Below, in pieces: positions 59,441 through 64,000 of a stretch of 64,000 nucleotides of DNA. The notes beneath the pieces were generated by a model. The model searched no databases and was not told the DNA's origin. It saw nothing but the letters and a program-made list of their open reading frames with translations. The DNA comes from Zygnema cylindricum. Lineage: Eukaryota > Streptophyta > Zygnematophyceae > Zygnematales > Zygnemataceae. The translations under genes and the position numbers were made by a program. The stretch is from NCBI GenBank assembly GCA_037447655.1, contig JBBHKE010002228.1, forward strand, positions 1 through 64,000, read 5' to 3'. Positions within the stretch are counted from its first letter, which is position 1. Each line of letters begins with the position of its first letter.

Positions 59441-60261
59441 GGAATATACAAGCGTATTTTTTAAAAAGTGATGATTAGCAGTTGAGAACTTCCTCTGCAT
59501 AATCTTTCCCAAACACTTAAATTAATGTCAACGCTTAGACATAACAAACAATTCTTGGGAATTCTATGTTTTGTCATTTCTCTGCGACTCTCTATAGGAC
59601 GTGATGTCACAATGGCCTTTTTGATTTGTTTACCTTGTCTTTTGGAAGTCGAGCTGGGTATAATAACATATAATAATGGTAATGGTTTAATGATGTTTTT
59701 CAGTTAAATAAAAAGATGAGGAGATTTTTCATCCTTGTCATTATTGTAGTTTTTGTTGTAAAAATGTCCTCGAGGATTCACGATTGGCCAAAGGACTTTT
59801 GACCATAAGTTTAGCACAGTGCCTCGAAATCGTGTTCAAACGTCTCATTGTAGGGAGGTTAAGTTTAAATCCGTACAACATGGGTGACAACACCTACCAA
59901 TTTGGGGACTTGGTAACATATTTCCAAAACATTCGTCTCTCTCAAAAAAAAATGGATTAAGATGGTCCTACTCTTGCTTTTGCGAGGTAAGTTCTTGGAG
60001 GAAATAGTTTTACTTTCACATTGTTTTGTATGAGATGTTACGTGAGTCCAAGAAAAGTAATAAAAAAAGTAATAAAAAAAAGTAGTAAAAAAAAGTTATA
60101 AAAAAACTTATAAAAAAAACTAATTAAAAAACTAATAAAGAGCGATATTTCGGGACCTCTAACTGTGCGGCATTTGATATATTGAATATACATCGCGATA
60201 CTAATTTTCCGATACATAACATGAATACGAACATATTGTAATCTATTTAGCTGTCGTGTTT
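59441..60261. other. no gene seen
   Basis: Intergenic. An A-rich degenerate run (AAAAAAAGTAATAAAA) is at 60045-60135. Confidence 0.5.
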
Positions 60262-60365
60262 ACACCTTCTAAGAAAAAGTTTCAAAAAACTTACAAGTCT
60301 CAAAAAACTTTCAAGTCTCAAAAAACTATCAAGTATCAAAAAACTTTCAAGTCTCCAAAAACTTG
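60262..60365. repeat. 18-bp tandem repeat
   Basis: Five units of AAAAAACTTTCAAGTCTC with single-base variants. Confidence 0.85.
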
Positions 60366-60555
60366 GGCAAATGCTTATATATATGTGTATATATATGTAT
60401 ATATTTCTTTTTGTTGCTTTTTTTTATTGGTGACCTAATCTACCATACCTACCGGGGAACATATCAACGGAGAAGAATCTGTTGTGTTAACAAAACTGTT
60501 TTTCGCATTTAATTATATATATTATATCATGCGATTTTTTTATTTATGTTTTTAT

Positions 60556-61430
60556 TAGTGCTGTGTATCGGTAAAAAAATTATCGCGATAACACCGATAC
60601 CGATAGTTATCGGTTATCGAACGGTCAGAGGTTCCGATATATCGGTCTGAGACCAACAAATTCCATATCGGCGATAACTTAAAAAAATATAGTACGCATA
60701 CAATAGTACTTTATAACATACTGTATTATATTATTGACTTTATATAGCGTGGCATGCCACGTACAAGAATATGTTCCGTCTCCGTTTAACTGCAATTTAT
60801 TACGGACAGCGCAACACTAGTTGGTTAACTGAACTGAATTACGGCATTGTACGGAATTTTACAGACAAACTGGTGAACATGGAACGGAAAAAGGACGGCG
60901 AACACAAAGAACAACGGACGCAAAATAACATTCTGCGCGCCGCCGGAATCGAACGGACGACTTGGAATGAGAAAACATGAGCGGGCGGCCAACGTGAGCG
61001 TCGGCATCCCAGAATGGCTCTTTTGGCAGCTTATACCAAAAAAGCCGACAAATTGACACGTGGCAGGTCCCCAATGGATCTTAGGGAATAAAGGGACAAA
61101 GCCATGGCGTCGGATGTGAAAGGTACATCGTTTTTACTGGATTCGTATCAAAACCGTACAGATCTCATGGCGGCTATTATACGTTCTGTGCTTGTACACG
61201 TCCGGGGAATAACACGTATAGTTGAGTGTCCTGGCCGTACATTTAACTGTACAGTTCGTAGAGTTATCGCCGATAGTTATCGATATTGGTGTTATCGCCG
61301 ATAATAACCGATAAATATAGGCTATTTATCGGCGATAACACCGATAACGATATATCGTACCAATATATCAATTATCGGATACTTGAAAAAGGCCCATATC
61401 GGTTATCGGCGAATCCTTACCGATACACAA
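60556..61430. mobile_element. hAT-type non-autonomous element, third copy, right end truncated
   Basis: Left end TAGTGCTGTGTATCGGTAA. The interior matches 55,761, including the tRNA-like module (B-box complement GGAATCGAAC at 60945-60954). The right inverted repeat breaks off as TTACCGATACACAA at 61430, where GC-richer reverse-transcriptase element DNA starts. Confidence 0.82.
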
Positions 61431-64000
61431 GGGGTAGTGGGGCTAGAGAAACTATGGCCCGTTGTCGCCGATTCCTTCGTGGTGATTAGAAGGCCCTCCA
61501 CGCTGAGCATGAGGATCGGGTATCGAGCACCTCTTTCATACCACGCTAGCCACCTAGGCCATCGGATGTCCCGGCCTCTAACGTCGAGCGATTCACTTAG
61601 GCCATGTTGGTGAGCTTTCTCGAGCGGTTCGGGCCCTACATCCATTCACCCCTGCCCCCGGATCTTCTTCCACTATTGAGGTCCTTCGAGCTCTCCACCC
61701 CCCTGCCCTTTCCCCTTTACCCCCTTCCATCCACGCCTTTGAGCCCTCTGAGAGTTTTACTTTGGATCGGGAGGTTGTCATTAAGGCTCTTAGCTCTCTC
61801 CTCACCTTTCAGCGGGGGGCCCCTCGGGCACAGTGTATGAGTTGTTTCGTGATGTTTTGCCCCATGAATCAGGTGCCCAGGGTTCGATGTGTTCTTTCGA
61901 GTATGTTCTCTTATTGCTAGTGGGGATGTTCCCCCTCGGATTTGTGATCTTCTCACGGCGTCTCGCCTTGTGGCAGTCGCCAAACCTAATGGTGGGATCC
62001 GCTCTATCGCCGTGGGAGAGGTTTTATATAGATTGGTGGCTCGTGCGATATGTATCTAGCTCCAACCAGCTTTCCATGATTAATTTTCTCCTCATCATTT
62101 TGGAGTGGCCACGAGAGGGGGTTGTGAGGCCGTGGTCCACGTGATTCGGGCTTTGTTGGATGTACATCCGGATTGGTTAGTCCTTCAGGTCGACGTTTCC
62201 AATGCCTTTAATATAGTGGATCGGAACGTGATTTTTTCAGAGCTTATGGCGGCTCCATCTCCGATTGTCCAATTATTCCCCTTTTTGAGGGCTTTCTATT
62301 CTTTGACAAGCAACCTTTCCTTCTCGGCCGATGGTGATCTCATTCCTCTCTCCTCTGCTACAGGTACTCGCCAAGGCGACCCTCTCAGCGGACCTTTGTT
62401 GGCCCTCGCCCATTACAAGGCCCTTCGTGCCTCCGCAGCCGCATTCCCTTCTTGTCTTTTCCCTTCGTTCGCAGATGATACGCACATTATTGGGCCCAGG
62501 GAACAAGTCGTGTTGGCATATGATTTTTTCAAGGAACGTTTAGCTTAACTCAACCTTTCACTCCAGCCATCGATGTGTGTTATTTGGTCTCCTCAGGATA
62601 TTCCACTTTCCTTTACTCCCCCTCCTGGTTTTCAAACCCCTTCTCCCTTCGATGGCATTCGGGTGCTTGGTTGCCCACTTGGGTCGGGTACTTTCCTGAC
62701 CTAATTCCTTCATTATGCTTTACATACAGATCTGGCCCTAGTGGACGATCTTCCTCACCTTTTCGATCCCCAAGCTGCTTTTGCTATGTTAACCAAGTGT
62801 TTTCCCCACCGCCCTTCTTACCTTACTCGTACTTCCCCTCCCACTCCGACATTTAGCTCCTCTCTCTCGGCTTTTGACGATCACCTCATCGACGTCCTCC
62901 ACACTCTATTAGGTCGTGGGACATTTGATCGCGAGTGTGGGCCATCGGCCCGCATTCAGGCATCCCTCCCTGTTTCTACTGGGGGGTTGGGTCTATTATC
63001 CATTGCTCGTGTTGCTCCCGCTGCTTATTTGGGAAGTTGGTGTCTTATTGCCTCCTCTCTTGTTTCCCGTTTCTTGGCGGGGGACACCCCCGTTCTAGTT
63101 ACTAATATCCTCGGGTTTAAGACGGTGTGTTCGCCTTCCAGCGATCTTTATTGGACGCTTCACGTTCTCTTCCTTCCCATGCCCTAGTGGATGTGGCAAT
63201 TTTCTCCACCCTTGTTACAAAATATGTTGAGCGTCTCCAAGAATCAATTTCTGATCGGGTTGTCGCCGCCATTAAATCCGACCTTCTCAAGGCGCTTCCC
63301 TCTGATTCTTCGGGTGCCCGTCTTCTCTCTTGTGGTGGACCGGGTTCTAGGTCTTGGCTTTTGGCTACACCGATTTTGTCCACTCTCTGATTCTCACCGG
63401 CTCAGTTCACCCCCGCCCTCAGGTTTTGCCTTGGCCTCCCCCATCCTTGGCTCTCTTGTTTGTGCCTGTGGTCGCGTCTTGGGGCCCTATGGTTTCCACT
63501 TGCTTCGTTGCTCCCATAGGGGTGATTTGATATAGGCGCACGACAGTATTTGCAATGCTGTTGCGACTATCGCTTCAAAGAGGGGCTTTTTTGTGCGTCG
63601 AGAGGTTTCTCATATTATTCCTAAGCTTCAGATCGATGTTGTTTTGCTTGATGGTGCACGTTGCATCTTCGGTGATATTGTTTTGGCGAACCCTACTTGA
63701 GCTACAGTTGTTGGTCAAGCGGCTCGACAAGATGGGGTGGTGGATCGTGATGCCGCTAAGGTGAAGAAGTGTGATTATGCCCACCTGGACCCTATGGATG
63801 ACTTTATTCCAATGGCGGTCGAGATCTTTGGTTGTCTGGGTGTTGCAATGGAAGAGTTTCTCCGTACTTGCGCTCGACATGCTTTTGAGCGCCGAGGACC
63901 TGGGAGCCCTCCTCCTTCGGTCCCTACTTCTTTTTATCGTCAACGCTTATCTTTGGCTTTACAACGAGTGCAAGCTTCTATTCTTCTCTGATCGGCTGTT
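61431..64000 (+). mobile_element. non-LTR-type retroelement, decayed, continues to window end
   Basis: GC content and codon pattern change sharply at 61431. The plus strand then carries one long degenerate polyprotein: a conserved region with KPNGGIRSIAVGEVLYRLV before the RT core, RT motifs, a Cys-His cluster and an endonuclease-like block, ending at a stop at 63989-63991. No terminal repeats are seen. The 5' part is interrupted by stops and frame changes, and the 3' end of the element lies at or beyond the window edge. Confidence 0.8.
61833..63991 (+). pseudogene. reverse transcriptase with C-terminal zinc-knuckle/endonuclease-like region
   Basis: The main frame holds, in order: LLTASRLVAVAKPNGGIRSI (~61950-62010); VLQVDVSNAFN with the first catalytic Asp (~62180); TGTRQGDPLSGPLLALAHY (~62360-62415); FADDTHIIG with the catalytic DD pair (~62470); a Cys/His cluster CACGRVLGPYGFHLLRC (~63460-63510); and LQIDVVLLDG, FGDIVLANP, KVKKCDY (~63630-63775). 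The last set resembles the PD-(D/E)XK layout of restriction-like endonucleases in R2-type elements. In-frame stops lie at 62057, 62081, 62546, 62702, 63530 and 63698. A frame change near 63125, compensated near 63390, and another near 61905 add to the damage. It is not functional as seen. The RT assignment is firm; the endonuclease type is inferred. Confidence 0.78.

Noticed and set aside
60935-61010. A genuine tRNA gene on the minus strand
   Set aside because: B box is good but stems pair imperfectly and the sequence is part of a repeated transposon; treated as a tRNA-like module only.

Overview
The window looks like nuclear DNA of a land plant or close streptophyte relative. It is AT-rich, both recognisable genes have many GT-AG introns, and about half of it is repeats. 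The two confident genes are plant-type: a SECRET AGENT-type O-GlcNAc transferase, which lacks the insert found between the catalytic halves of animal OGT, and a Tubby-like F-box protein. Long introns and very abundant small inverted-repeat elements would fit a seedless plant, but I cannot name the species from sequence alone.

Layout. 1-6.6 kb: decayed hAT transposase pieces in both orientations, an inverted 23-bp minisatellite, a TA-flanked inverted-repeat element and a 20-bp alternating purine-pyrimidine minisatellite. 6.6-10 kb: two ~0.6-kb direct repeats around very T-rich DNA. 10.6-11.9 kb: a 34-bp minisatellite split by a 731-bp element flanked by TAA. 12.5-13.2 kb: two copies of the main inverted-repeat family, here called the CACCG family. 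13.8-15.5 kb: a T-rich 36-bp tandem array leading into a small two-exon gene of unknown function. 15.8-20.4 kb: intergenic, with more CACCG-family copies and a 728-bp TAA-flanked element.

20,407-38,934 (minus): the OGT gene. I resolved 25 exons that join in phase to 965 codons plus stop. 39.2-40.3 kb: five CACCG-family elements almost end to end, starting ~240 bp upstream of its start codon. 40.3-49.4 kb: intergenic, with scattered repeats and short tandem arrays.

49,449-56,807 (plus): the Tubby-like F-box gene. Seven exons give 595 codons plus stop, including a ~190-residue Gly-rich stretch just before the F-box. Intron 6 carries an 851-bp hAT-type non-autonomous element with a perfect 8-bp target duplication. 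56.8-64 kb: two relatives of that element, minisatellites, and, to the window end, a decayed non-LTR-type reverse transcriptase element whose C-terminus resembles a zinc knuckle plus restriction-like endonuclease.

The observation I find most worth checking is that several introns begin with extra copies of the sequence spanning the exon end and the 5' splice site. This is seen in four of six Tubby-gene introns and in OGT intron 20. It suggests repeated local tandem duplication across exon-intron boundaries. No CRISPR, operon or bacterial system is present. OGT acts in the cytosol and nucleus and the Tubby F-box protein probably links membrane phosphoinositides to SCF ubiquitin ligases. Nothing in the sequence ties the two genes functionally.
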